Below, in pieces: positions 18,652-25,969 of a stretch of DNA of 64,000 nucleotides. Location of the stretch: the NCBI RefSeq assembly GCF_005405485.1, contig NZ_BJED01000001.1, positions 248,001-312,000 of the forward strand. Reading direction: 5' to 3'. The notes beneath the pieces were generated by a model that was not told where the DNA came from, searched no databases, and was given only the letters and a program-made list of their open reading frames with translations. Each line of letters opens with the position of its first letter. Within the stretch, counting starts at the first letter, position 1. The translations under genes and the position numbers were made by a program. This stretch comes from Enterococcus hulanensis (lineage in GTDB: Bacteria > Bacillota > Bacilli > Lactobacillales > Enterococcaceae).

Positions 18652-19620
18652 ATGACAGAAAGAGGAATTCATTGCACACGATTTTCTAAATCACAGGATT
18701 ATTCAAAGGGCTTGTCTCAGTTGAATTACCGCTACACGATCAATAGTCCCCAAGAAACCCTGTCTGTTTCCAGAATTTATCAATTGGACCGCATTGTTTT
18801 GACCCACAGTATCGTCGATCGTTCCCAAGGAATTTTCACCCGCTGCACCGAGGAGCAAAAAGGCTACTTAGGCTTTCGTTTTATCCGAAATGGCTTTGAA
18901 CGGCACACAGATGGCACAAACACGAGTATTTTAAAGGATTATACGATCGGTATTTTCGATTTGCGGGCAACTAGCAAATACCAACGGGAAAAAAAGACGG
19001 AAGGGATCAATCTCTTTATTCAGCAGGATTGCCAAACAGAAAAGCTGCTGCCTGATTCAATGACCAGTCGGATCATCGATGCTGAAAAGGGGATGGGCCG
19101 AGTTTTATTAGAAATGATTTTTCAGATCGCCGAACAATTTTCCGCTTGCTCAGAAGAGGAAAACCGCTTGCTGTTAAAGCATTTCATCCAGCTCTTTTGC
19201 GAGTGGCTTTCCGAGACTGCACCTTTTTTAGAACGCAAAAATTACAATGAGCTGCTAGTGATCGCGACCGATTTCATGCGGAGAAACTTGCAGGACGATC
19301 GTCTGACGATCGAACAAACCGCCGACTATTGCCAGACCTCGATCCGCACGCTGCAAAAAGTTTTTCAAGTCGCTGATTTTTCCTTTAGCCAATATTTAAA
19401 TGACCTGCGCTTGACGACGGCCGCGATCCGTTTGTATCAGACCAATGATTCGATTACAGCAATCGCCTTTCAATGCGGCTTCAACAATTCCGCCTATTTC
19501 AGCAAGCGATTCAAAGAAAAATATCACCTCTCACCCAACCAATATCGCAAGAAGATGCAGACGATGCCCAAAGCCGCCGATTTGGCAGACTGCCCCTTGT
19601 CAGCGAAATTTATTAATTAG
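18652..19620 (+). CDS. AraC-family transcriptional regulator
   Basis: 322 residues, GAGGGGAGCGG ribosome site about 10 nt upstream. The C-terminal 100 residues hold the two AraC helix-turn-helices: LTIEQTADYCQTSIRTLQKVF and then SITAIAFQCGFNNSAYFSKRFKEKYHLSPNQYRK, the family signature. The N-terminal 200 residues are a divergent sensing region of the AraC-binding-like type. It is divergent from the oxidoreductase at 16473, so it most likely activates that gene in response to the enzyme's substrate. Monocistronic with a strong terminator. Confidence 0.9.
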   Translation: MTERGIHCTRFSKSQDYSKGLSQLNYRYTINSPQETLSVSRIYQLDRIVLTHSIVDRSQGIFTRCTEEQKGYLGFRFIRNGFERHTDGTNTSILKDYTIGIFDLRATSKYQREKKTEGINLFIQQDCQTEKLLPDSMTSRIIDAEKGMGRVLLEMIFQIAEQFSACSEEENRLLLKHFIQLFCEWLSETAPFLERKNYNELLVIATDFMRRNLQDDRLTIEQTADYCQTSIRTLQKVFQVADFSFSQYLNDLRLTTAAIRLYQTNDSITAIAFQCGFNNSAYFSKRFKEKYHLSPNQYRKKMQTMPKAADLADCPLSAKFIN

Positions 19621-19623
19621 ATA

Positions 19624-19670
19624 AAAAAGGAGAGACCTGCCAGGATTTGATTGGCAGGTTTCTCCTTTTT
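19624..19670. terminator. Bidirectional terminator
   Basis: A 19-bp stem with one G-U pair (arms 19624-19642 and 19652-19670), A-rich at the start and T-rich at the end, between convergent genes. Confidence 0.92.
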
Positions 19671-19673
19671 AAC

Positions 19674-20288
19674 TCAAGTCGCTCTTTTAATGAAGCAATA
19701 TTCATCAAAGGGAACACTGGAGCTGTGATGAAATTCGACCAATTCAAAGCCGAAGTGCTGATAAATCGGCACATTTGCCTCACTCATTGTTTCAAGAACA
19801 ATATCCATGTTCTTTTTTTTACACTCCGCCATAATCGGCGTCAGCATCTCACGCAAGAGTCCAGTCCCTTTAGCCTCTTTCGCCACGGCGATCTGGGAGA
19901 TATAATAGCTGTTTTTTGAGTATTTCTTATGCCATGGGAGCGAGTAATGGATTTCTCCGATCTGCTTATTTTTTCGCATAAACTGCTTTTGCTCCTTTTT
20001 CGGGATCGTCCTGATGATTTTCCGAACTGGAAAGGAGCAGATAATTTGCCGCATCAAGGTAAAATCCTTTGAGGGAATTCCGCTGATGAGCCCCGCAAGC
20101 GGTTCGCCGTATAAACGAATTTCCCCATATTTTATCAACAGCGGCAGCTCTGCGATAATGAGCTTTTTGAGAAATGCTTCTTGATCCTCCATACCGTCCG
20201 TTAAAAAAGTAAAATATTCAAGCTTTGAAAAGCGTTCGTAAATAAAATCAGTCATAGCTGGTAAGTCATCGATTGTCGCCAGTCTCAT
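19674..20288 (-). CDS. GNAT-family N-acetyltransferase
   Basis: 204 residues from the ATG at 20288, which follows AGGAGG by 6-7 nt; an upstream ATG at 20318 lies beyond that site. GNAT features: N-terminal MRLATIDDLPAMTDFIYERF, the acetyl-CoA pyrophosphate loop in ISQIAVAKEAKGTGLLREML, and the C-terminal GFELVEFHH beta strand. The acceptor is unknown. It is divergent from the Rgg regulator over a 100-nt region that carries two palindromes, so Rgg may control it. Confidence 0.85.
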   Translation of the reverse strand: MRLATIDDLPAMTDFIYERFSKLEYFTFLTDGMEDQEAFLKKLIIAELPLLIKYGEIRLYGEPLAGLISGIPSKDFTLMRQIICSFPVRKIIRTIPKKEQKQFMRKNKQIGEIHYSLPWHKKYSKNSYYISQIAVAKEAKGTGLLREMLTPIMAECKKKNMDIVLETMSEANVPIYQHFGFELVEFHHSSSVPFDEYCFIKRAT

Positions 20289-20317
20289 GTGTGTCCTCCT
20301 AAAATTCAACTTGTTCA

Positions 20318-20342
20318 TTCAGTATAGATAACATACACTGAA
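20318..20342. promoter_or_regulatory. Inverted repeat, candidate operator (GNAT side)
   Basis: TTCAGT at 20318-20323 and ACTGAA at 20337-20342, with matching TA pairs inside (TTCAGT-n-TA ... TA-n-ACTGAA). It is located just upstream of the GNAT gene. Confidence 0.5.
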
Positions 20343-20351
20343 ATAAAGCGG

Positions 20352-20373
20352 AAATTCTACTATAGTGGAATTT
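20352..20373. promoter_or_regulatory. 22-bp palindrome, candidate Rgg operator over the -10
   Basis: AAATTC ... GAATTT with 10 of 11 base pairs symmetrical. Its centre, TATAGT, can serve as the -10 box for the Rgg gene that starts at 20389. Binding here would fit autoregulation. Confidence 0.55.
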
Positions 20374-20388
20374 GAAGGAGGGAAAACG

Positions 20389-21372
20389 ATGGAAGGAAAA
20401 ATTTTTCGGGAGCTACGCAAGGATCGCGGGCTAAGCCTGCAGGACCTAGCCGATGAGATCAACAGTCGTTCCTTTATCAGTAAGTTTGAAAAGGGTGATT
20501 CGAAGATCAGCTTTCATCGGTTGGAGCATTTATTGGAGCGGCTCAATGTTTCAATGGAAGAGTTTCTTTATTTGCGAGCAAAGAGTCGCGGCGATGAGCC
20601 TTACGAATATCTTTCTGATCGTCCTTTTTACATGACCGGTCAATTTACCTATTATTTGAATCAAATTTTCAAATACAATAGAAAGACGAATGAGTCGCGG
20701 GATTTTTCCAGAGGAATCCAACAAATGGATGCACTGAAAAAGAACTTCAAGCACCAAACGCAGGGCGATGAGTTCTTGTTTCTTTTATGTCAATTGCTGA
20801 GTTTAAATTATCAGTTGAATGATGATCGGGATCAGGGGAAGACCGCAGTGATTGATGAATTATTCGCGGAGCTTCATCAACTGTCAAAGCCGGTTGTAAA
20901 CCATCTCTATAATGTAGAAAATTGGGGCGTCTTCGAAGTGCAGATCTTCCGCTTTTTTCAATTCAGCTTTCCAGTCGAAACAGTCCATCAGTTGTTAAGA
21001 ACAGCCGTTTCTCGAACACAGAAGGAAGCAGGCATTCAAATTATGCAGCAAATGAAGTTTGAATTATTATTCGGGTCCTGTTCGACGTTCATAAACTTTC
21101 GGAAATTGACATGGGCAAAAGAAGCGCTGGCAGAAGCCGAGACATTGCTTTATGATCAGGGTGATTTATTAAATAATACGAAGCTGCTTTTTTATCAAGG
21201 GTGGGTAAAAATCATTTCCGGCTCACTTGAAACAGGAAAACAAAACTGTGAACAGGCGATCTCAATTTTTCGCATCTTAAAGCAGCCTGGATCTCAACAG
21301 GCCTGCGAAGAGATGCTGCGGGGAATTCTGATCAATCAAGAAAATCCCAATAATTGGTTCGTTTTTTCATAG
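20389..21372 (+). CDS. Rgg/GadR/MutR-family transcriptional regulator
   Basis: 327 residues from the ATG at 20389 behind GGAGGG (20377-20382). An in-frame ATG at 20365 would place the RBS inside the gene. The N-terminal XRE-type HTH (about 3-60; FRELRKDRGLSLQDLADEIN, FISKFEKGDSKISFHRLEHLLERL) and a long helical C-terminal part match Rgg proteins, whose TPR-like domain binds short hydrophobic peptides in many streptococci. No SHP-like peptide gene was found within a few hundred bases, so it may respond to a peptide made elsewhere or to none. Likely targets are itself and the divergent GNAT. Confidence 0.87.
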   Translation: MEGKIFRELRKDRGLSLQDLADEINSRSFISKFEKGDSKISFHRLEHLLERLNVSMEEFLYLRAKSRGDEPYEYLSDRPFYMTGQFTYYLNQIFKYNRKTNESRDFSRGIQQMDALKKNFKHQTQGDEFLFLLCQLLSLNYQLNDDRDQGKTAVIDELFAELHQLSKPVVNHLYNVENWGVFEVQIFRFFQFSFPVETVHQLLRTAVSRTQKEAGIQIMQQMKFELLFGSCSTFINFRKLTWAKEALAEAETLLYDQGDLLNNTKLLFYQGWVKIISGSLETGKQNCEQAISIFRILKQPGSQQACEEMLRGILINQENPNNWFVFS

Positions 21373-21405
21373 GAATGGTTAAGCGATCATCTTTAAAGAA
21401 GCCGG

Positions 21406-21438
21406 AGACTAGCTGATGAATAATTGGCTGGTCTTTTT
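21406..21438 (+). terminator. Terminator of the Rgg gene
   Basis: AGACTAGC (21406-21413) pairs with GCTGGTCT (21427-21434), 8 bp with one G-U pair, followed by TTTTT. Confidence 0.8.
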
Positions 21439-21699
21439 GTTTTGCCGAAAATCAATTTTTCTAAACGAGTTAGACCAATCTTTCTAAATCTTCCATAAAA
21501 AAGTGAACTGCTGATCAAAAAAAGTCGCGTAAAACGACAGAATAAAAGGCTTTTCCGCATATGTTATCGATTTTTCGGTCAATCGGTTCAGTTCTTCTTG
21601 GCTTGTCAAAATAAAGCGAACCGACTTGGGATTGTAGATGTATCCGTTATCAAATATAGTGAGGATGTAAAGGAAAACCACAAGAAAGAGGTGAACTAA
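21439..21699 (+). promoter_or_regulatory. Intergenic region with the promoter of the sugar-acid PTS operon
   Basis: No gene is supported in this 261-base stretch. TTGTAG (21632-21637), 17-nt spacer and TATAGT (21655-21660) form a plausible promoter 40 nt before the EIIA start. Upstream AT-rich DNA would be the place for binding of the PRD activator encoded at 25970. No cre site or RAT element was recognised. Confidence 0.6.
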
Positions 21700-22143
21700 G
21701 TGCTGCAAGAAAGCATCGAAGAATCCTATATCCAATTGGATGTAGAAGCGGAAAATTTTGAAGAAGCGATCAAAAAATCCTTTGATCCATTAATCGAAAA
21801 TGACGCTGTAACAGATAAATATGTTGAAGCGGTCATTCGAATTTATCAAGAGACGGGCCCGTATATCGTCATTACAAAAAATATCGCCTTGCCTCACGCA
21901 CCCGTAGAGGATGGGGCCAACAAATTAGGTTTAGGGTTTGTTCGATTGAAAGTTCCAGTTGTTTCAGGGCATAAAACGAATGATCCTGTAAAATATCTTT
22001 TTCCTCTCAGCGCTAAGGCGAGCAATGATCATATTGAGCTGCTGTCAAAGCTGGCGGATTTGTTAAGTCAACAGCGTTTCATTGAATTTTTGGAAAAGGT
22101 GTCGTCAAAAGAAGAGTTTATTAATTATTTTAACCAGCAGTAG
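21700..22143 (+). CDS. PTS EIIA component (fructose/mannitol/ascorbate-type domain)
   Basis: 147 residues, GTG start at 21700 with AGAGGTGA at 21687-21694. It is a single PTS_EIIA type-2 domain; His66 in NIALPHAPVEDG is the phosphorylation site. It receives phosphate from HPr and passes it to the EIIB encoded next. The order EIIA-EIIB-EIIC with an ascorbate-type EIIC indicates one complete permease. The PRD regulator at 25970 ends with a similar EIIA domain with the same LPHA-P-EDGA motif. Confidence 0.9.
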   Translation: MLQESIEESYIQLDVEAENFEEAIKKSFDPLIENDAVTDKYVEAVIRIYQETGPYIVITKNIALPHAPVEDGANKLGLGFVRLKVPVVSGHKTNDPVKYLFPLSAKASNDHIELLSKLADLLSQQRFIEFLEKVSSKEEFINYFNQQ

Positions 22144-22168
22144 TTACTTAGAAAAGGAGCGAGTAAAT

Positions 22169-22453
22169 ATGTATAAAGCACTAGTAGCATGTCGTGCAGG
22201 AGTAGGTTCAAGCTTGATGTTAAAGATCAAAGTCGCCGAAGTAGTCAAAACCAATGATTTCCCCATTGAGGTTGAGCATTCATCACTTGATGGTGTTCCG
22301 GGTTTTAACGGAGAAATGATTATTACGTTACCCGATGTTGCTGAGGAATTGGTCCAAAAGAATCTGCCTTACAAAATAATCGGGATCGGCAATATCGTAG
22401 ACAAAAATGAGATCAAAACAAAATTAGAGGCGGCCTTAGCTGAATTAGGGTAA
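22169..22453 (+). CDS. PTS EIIB component (lactose/ascorbate/galactitol-type)
   Basis: 94 residues from the ATG at 22169 (AAGGAG at 22154-22159); an upstream in-frame ATG at 22082 lies inside the EIIA gene. The P-loop VACRAGVGSSLML carries the phospho-cysteine Cys8. It is a small soluble subunit that passes phosphate to the sugar bound by EIIC. Confidence 0.9.
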   Translation: MYKALVACRAGVGSSLMLKIKVAEVVKTNDFPIEVEHSSLDGVPGFNGEMIITLPDVAEELVQKNLPYKIIGIGNIVDKNEIKTKLEAALAELG

Positions 22454-22479
22454 GGAAGTTCATGGGAGGGAAATAAAAA

Positions 22480-23742
22480 ATGGATTTTATGATCAGTTTC
22501 TTAAGTACACCGGCGGTCATGCTAGGGATGGTAGCGCTGATTGGTTTAGTAGCGCAGAAGAAAAGCGGGACCGAGGTACTGACTGGTACGTTTAAAACAA
22601 TTATCGGGTTTCTAGTCTTCAGTGCCGGCGGGACGATCATGACCGGCGCGCTGCAAAACTTCAACCAATTGTTTCAAACCGGATTTCATATCCAAGGAGT
22701 TGTTGCTTCACCCGAAGCGGCAACCGCATTGGCTCAAACTGAGTTCGCCTTTGTGACTAGCTGTACCTTAATTGTCGGTTTCGTCATGAACCTGGTAATT
22801 GCCAGAATTACACCATTTAAAAACATCTTTTTTACAACAGGGCATAGTTTATTCTTCGCTTGTGTGCTTTCGTTGATTCTGAAAGCGCATCATATAGCGG
22901 ATATTCCAGCAATTGTTATTGGCGGTTTATTATTAGGTTTCTTCTCGGCGGCCTTGCCAGAATTGTGTCAGCCGTTTATGCGTAAGATCACTGATAGTGA
23001 TACGACCGCGATCGGTCACTTCAATATGATCGGTTATGCCTTATCTGGATACATCGGGATGCTTTTCAGCAAGCACAAAGAGAAAACAACCGAACACATC
23101 AACTTCCCTAAATGGTTGTCATTTTTCCGGGATTTCTTAATGGGTGTCTCAGTTGTCATGCTGATCTTGTTCTATGTTTCCGCACTAAAAGCCGGTCGTC
23201 CAGCAGTTGAAGAATTGGCAGGTACGCAGCATTGGTTAGTCTTCCCATTTGTACAAGCCTTTACATTTACTGCTGGCATGTCGATCTTGATGACAGGTGT
23301 ACGGATGTTCTTAGCAGAAATCACGGCAGCCTTTGTCTCAATCTCTGAAAAATTTATTCCAAATTCTCGTCCAGCCTTAGACGTGCCAACGGTCTTTCCT
23401 TTTGCACCAACAGCTGTAATCGTCGGCTTCTTATCTTCTTATACAGCAGGCTTGATTGGAGTATTCATCATGGTAGCACTGAAATTTCCGGTAGTCATTA
23501 TTCCAGCGGCTCACATTTGCTTCTTCTCAGGGGGAACCGCAGGGGTCTTTGGAAATTCTACTGGCGGATGGCGGGGAGCTGTTGTCGGATCATTTGTGAT
23601 CGGCTTGCTGCTAGCTTTCTTACCGACGGTTCTCTATCCATTATATGGAACGTTGGGAATCGAGGGATCAACCTTCCCGAATATCGACTATAACGTGATG
23701 GGAATCTTGTTAGATAAAATCTTGTCACTATTTGGCAGATAA
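22480..23742 (+). CDS. PTS EIIC permease, ascorbate (UlaA/SgaT) family
   Basis: 420 residues with about ten or eleven membrane segments. The start matches the family (ISFLSTPAVMLGMVALIGLVAQKK, then VLTGTFKTIIGFLVFSAGG), as do FTTGHSLFF and ICFFSGGTAGVFGN. UlaA-type permeases import L-ascorbate in enteric bacteria, but no ula catabolic genes (UlaG, UlaD, UlaE, UlaF) are present here. The neighbours are aldolases for 2-keto-3-deoxy acids, so the substrate is probably another sugar acid. Confidence 0.9.
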   Translation: MDFMISFLSTPAVMLGMVALIGLVAQKKSGTEVLTGTFKTIIGFLVFSAGGTIMTGALQNFNQLFQTGFHIQGVVASPEAATALAQTEFAFVTSCTLIVGFVMNLVIARITPFKNIFFTTGHSLFFACVLSLILKAHHIADIPAIVIGGLLLGFFSAALPELCQPFMRKITDSDTTAIGHFNMIGYALSGYIGMLFSKHKEKTTEHINFPKWLSFFRDFLMGVSVVMLILFYVSALKAGRPAVEELAGTQHWLVFPFVQAFTFTAGMSILMTGVRMFLAEITAAFVSISEKFIPNSRPALDVPTVFPFAPTAVIVGFLSSYTAGLIGVFIMVALKFPVVIIPAAHICFFSGGTAGVFGNSTGGWRGAVVGSFVIGLLLAFLPTVLYPLYGTLGIEGSTFPNIDYNVMGILLDKILSLFGR

Positions 23743-23802
23743 ACCGTACAGACTTAGTGGGAAGCTGCTAAGTCTGTTTTCAAAAGAGGAGCGATCAAAT
23801 AA

Positions 23803-24426
23803 ATGGAAATCACCACAAAAAAACTGGATGCGTATATCGATGTACTTCAGCCGGAAATCAATGCGTATATCAATCGGCTAGACAAAGCAAAAGTAGTGGA
23901 GGCCTGTGAAGTCATTTCAGAATCAAAAAGAAATCACGGACGAGTTCATATCACTGGCGTAGGAAAACCAAGCCATGTGGCAGAATACATCGCCGCCTTG
24001 AATTCATCGGTCGGCACACCGACGTATTATTTAGATACAACAGAAGCGATCCACGGCTCGGCCGGACAAGTATTGTCAGGAGATGTAGTCATCGCCATTT
24101 CAAACAGCGGACAAACCGAGGAGCTGAAACGAACCGTTGAATCCTTAAAGCGATTGGATGCCAAAATCATTGGCGTCAGCGGTGGAGAAAACTCTTGGCT
24201 AAAGGATCACTCGACAGTTTTTCTTTTAGCAGGTGTCAACCAAGAAGGCGATGACCTGAATAAGCCGCCAAGAATCTCGATCATTGCAGAGATCATTGTA
24301 TTACAATGTCTCTCGATTTTGTTGCAGCAGGAAGAGCAGCTTGACTTAGAAAAATATTATCAGTGGCATCCGGGCGGAGCATTAGGCGCATCAATCAAAA
24401 ACTTGAAAGAAGTTGGCACGCAATGA
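23803..24426 (+). CDS. SIS-domain sugar-phosphate isomerase-like protein
   Basis: 207 residues, RBS AGAGGAGCG at 23786-23794. A single SIS domain of the KpsF/GutQ/phosphohexuloisomerase type: RVHITGVGKPSHVAEYIAA, then SGDVVIAISNSGQTEELKR and the WHPGGALGA C-terminal signature shared with arabinose-5-phosphate isomerases. It lacks the CBS pair of KdsD. In this operon it should interconvert aldose and ketose phosphates, or handle an amino-sugar phosphate, made from the PTS product. It overlaps the next gene by the ATGA junction at 24423-24426, so the two are translationally coupled. Confidence 0.85.
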   Translation: MEITTKKLDAYIDVLQPEINAYINRLDKAKVVEACEVISESKRNHGRVHITGVGKPSHVAEYIAALNSSVGTPTYYLDTTEAIHGSAGQVLSGDVVIAISNSGQTEELKRTVESLKRLDAKIIGVSGGENSWLKDHSTVFLLAGVNQEGDDLNKPPRISIIAEIIVLQCLSILLQQEEQLDLEKYYQWHPGGALGASIKNLKEVGTQ

Positions 24427-25331
24427 AAATCACAGGAATAATCACAGCCATGGTCACACCCTTGTCAGAAAACGGCATCGATGAAGCGGCGACCCGCAAG
24501 CTGGTTAATAAATTAATTAATGACGGGGTCCACGGATTATTTATTTTAGGAACGAATGGGGAGTTTTACGCACTTAGTGAGGAAGAAAAGCTGACGCTGG
24601 TAAAAATAGTTGTTGATGAAGCCGCTGGGCGTGTCCCGATTTTTGCCGGCTCCGGCGGTATCTCCACCGAAGCGGTTATCCAGCTGACAAATCAATTTGC
24701 CGAACTCGGAGTAGATGCTGTTTCTATCATTACGCCTTATTTGATCAAAATCAACGATGAAGAATTGATTCAGCACTATCAAGCGATCGCCGCCAATACG
24801 AATTTGCCGATCATTTTATACAACATTCCGGCAAATACCAAAATTTCGATCAGCGAACAGGTTTTTAAAGAATTAATCAAAATCCCTAGGATCGCGGGAA
24901 TCAAAGACAGCAGCGGCCAATTGGAAAATATCCAGATGTATCTGGATTTGAATGATCGAGCAGATTTCTCGGTTCTGGTGGGATCGGATTCCTTGATTCT
25001 TCCAGCTTTACAAAAGGGCGCAGATGGTGCGGTAGCCGCTACTTCCAATGTTTTGACTAAGACGGATTTAGGCATTTATCAAGCATATTTAGCCAACGAT
25101 CTGGAAAAAGCAGCACGTCTTCAGGAAAGTATCAATGATTTCCGGCGCGTCTTAAAGCTCGCGACAGTTCCAAGCGTTTTGAAGTATAGCCTAGGATTGA
25201 CCGGGATACCTGTTGGACCGCCGAAAAGTCCGGTTCGAGGAGTAACGCCTGAACTAGATACTGAGATCCGCAATACGTTAGCTCTATATAAAGAAATAGA
25301 AGGGATGGAAAAGCTGTCATGCAAAAATTAG
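24423..25331 (+). CDS. DapA/NanA-family pyruvate-dependent lyase
   Basis: 302 residues from the ATG at 24423. It is a class I aldolase TIM barrel: Schiff-base Lys161 (AGIKDSSG) and Tyr133 (ILYNIP) occupy exactly the numbers of E. coli DapA. Position 138, Arg in true dihydrodipicolinate synthase, is Asn here, and the GTTGE loop is GTNGE, so lysine biosynthesis is unlikely. Members with GTNGE often cleave 2-keto-3-deoxy sugar acids or related compounds to pyruvate and an aldehyde. The gene is coupled to the SIS gene before it and overlaps the aldolase gene after it by 13 nt. Confidence 0.88.
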   Translation: MKITGIITAMVTPLSENGIDEAATRKLVNKLINDGVHGLFILGTNGEFYALSEEEKLTLVKIVVDEAAGRVPIFAGSGGISTEAVIQLTNQFAELGVDAVSIITPYLIKINDEELIQHYQAIAANTNLPIILYNIPANTKISISEQVFKELIKIPRIAGIKDSSGQLENIQMYLDLNDRADFSVLVGSDSLILPALQKGADGAVAATSNVLTKTDLGIYQAYLANDLEKAARLQESINDFRRVLKLATVPSVLKYSLGLTGIPVGPPKSPVRGVTPELDTEIRNTLALYKEIEGMEKLSCKN

Positions 25332-25948
25332 CGACCTTATCACGAATTTATCAAGAAAAATTGATGGCGATCATCCGAGTAGAAACGATCGAACGAGCAC
25401 AGGAAATTGTCGACGGCTGTCTCGAAGGTGAAATCTCCTGTTTAGAAATAAGCTATACGAATAAAAATGCCGGCGACATCATTGAACAGCTGAAGACGAT
25501 CTACCAAGATAAAATCGTGATCGGCGCTGGAACGGTACTTGACAGTGAGACTGCTCGTCACGCACTATTAAAGGGAGCAGAATTCATTATCGCGCCGAAC
25601 TTCAATCATGAAGTGGCAAGATTATGCAATCGATATCAAATTCCTTATATGCCCGGCTGCACATCAATGACAGAGATCGTTGAAGCTCTTGAAGCGGGAG
25701 CAGATATGGTCAAGGCCTTTCCTACATCCTCGTTTGTCGGTCCCAAAGTCGTTTCCACCATCAAGACACCGATGCCGCAGGTTCCCGTGCTTTCCTCAGG
25801 TGGGGTTACGTTGGATAATGTTGCGGATTGGTTACATGCCGGTGTGGATTGCATGGGTATCGGCACCTTATTATCAAAAGGGACACAGGCAGAAATTGCT
25901 GAGAATGCCCGCAGGCTGCGCCAAAAAGTTTCAGAAACGTTAAATTAA
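25319..25948 (+). CDS. KDPG/KHG aldolase family protein
   Basis: 209 residues; the ATG at 25319 lies inside the previous gene, in a different frame. A class I aldolase with Schiff-base Lys132 (DMVKAFP), Glu43 in CLEISYTN, the GAGTVLD phosphate-loop strand and PNFNHEV/MPGCTS motifs. It cleaves 2-keto-3-deoxy-6-phosphogluconate or a similar phospho acid to pyruvate and glyceraldehyde-3-phosphate. Having two pyruvate aldolases in one operon suggests either two substrates or two steps in the same path. No kinase or dehydratase gene is present, which fits a substrate that the PTS phosphorylates on entry. Confidence 0.9.
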   Translation: MQKLATLSRIYQEKLMAIIRVETIERAQEIVDGCLEGEISCLEISYTNKNAGDIIEQLKTIYQDKIVIGAGTVLDSETARHALLKGAEFIIAPNFNHEVARLCNRYQIPYMPGCTSMTEIVEALEAGADMVKAFPTSSFVGPKVVSTIKTPMPQVPVLSSGGVTLDNVADWLHAGVDCMGIGTLLSKGTQAEIAENARRLRQKVSETLN

Positions 25949-25969
25949 CCAAAGACAGGAGGAAACGAT

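Noticed and set aside
21484-21735. Minus-strand 83-codon frame in the gap before the PTS operon
   Set aside because: It begins inside the EIIA gene on the opposite strand, has no ribosome site and covers the EIIA promoter. The C-terminal half reads protein-like, so a gene remnant is not excluded, but it is not supported.
21700-23742. L-ascorbate PTS (ulaABC)
   Set aside because: The EIIC is of that family, but none of the ascorbate catabolic genes is present, and the aldolases point to a different acid.
24423-25331. Dihydrodipicolinate synthase for lysine biosynthesis
   Set aside because: Arg138 of DapA is replaced by Asn and the second Thr of GTTGE by Asn; the operon is catabolic.
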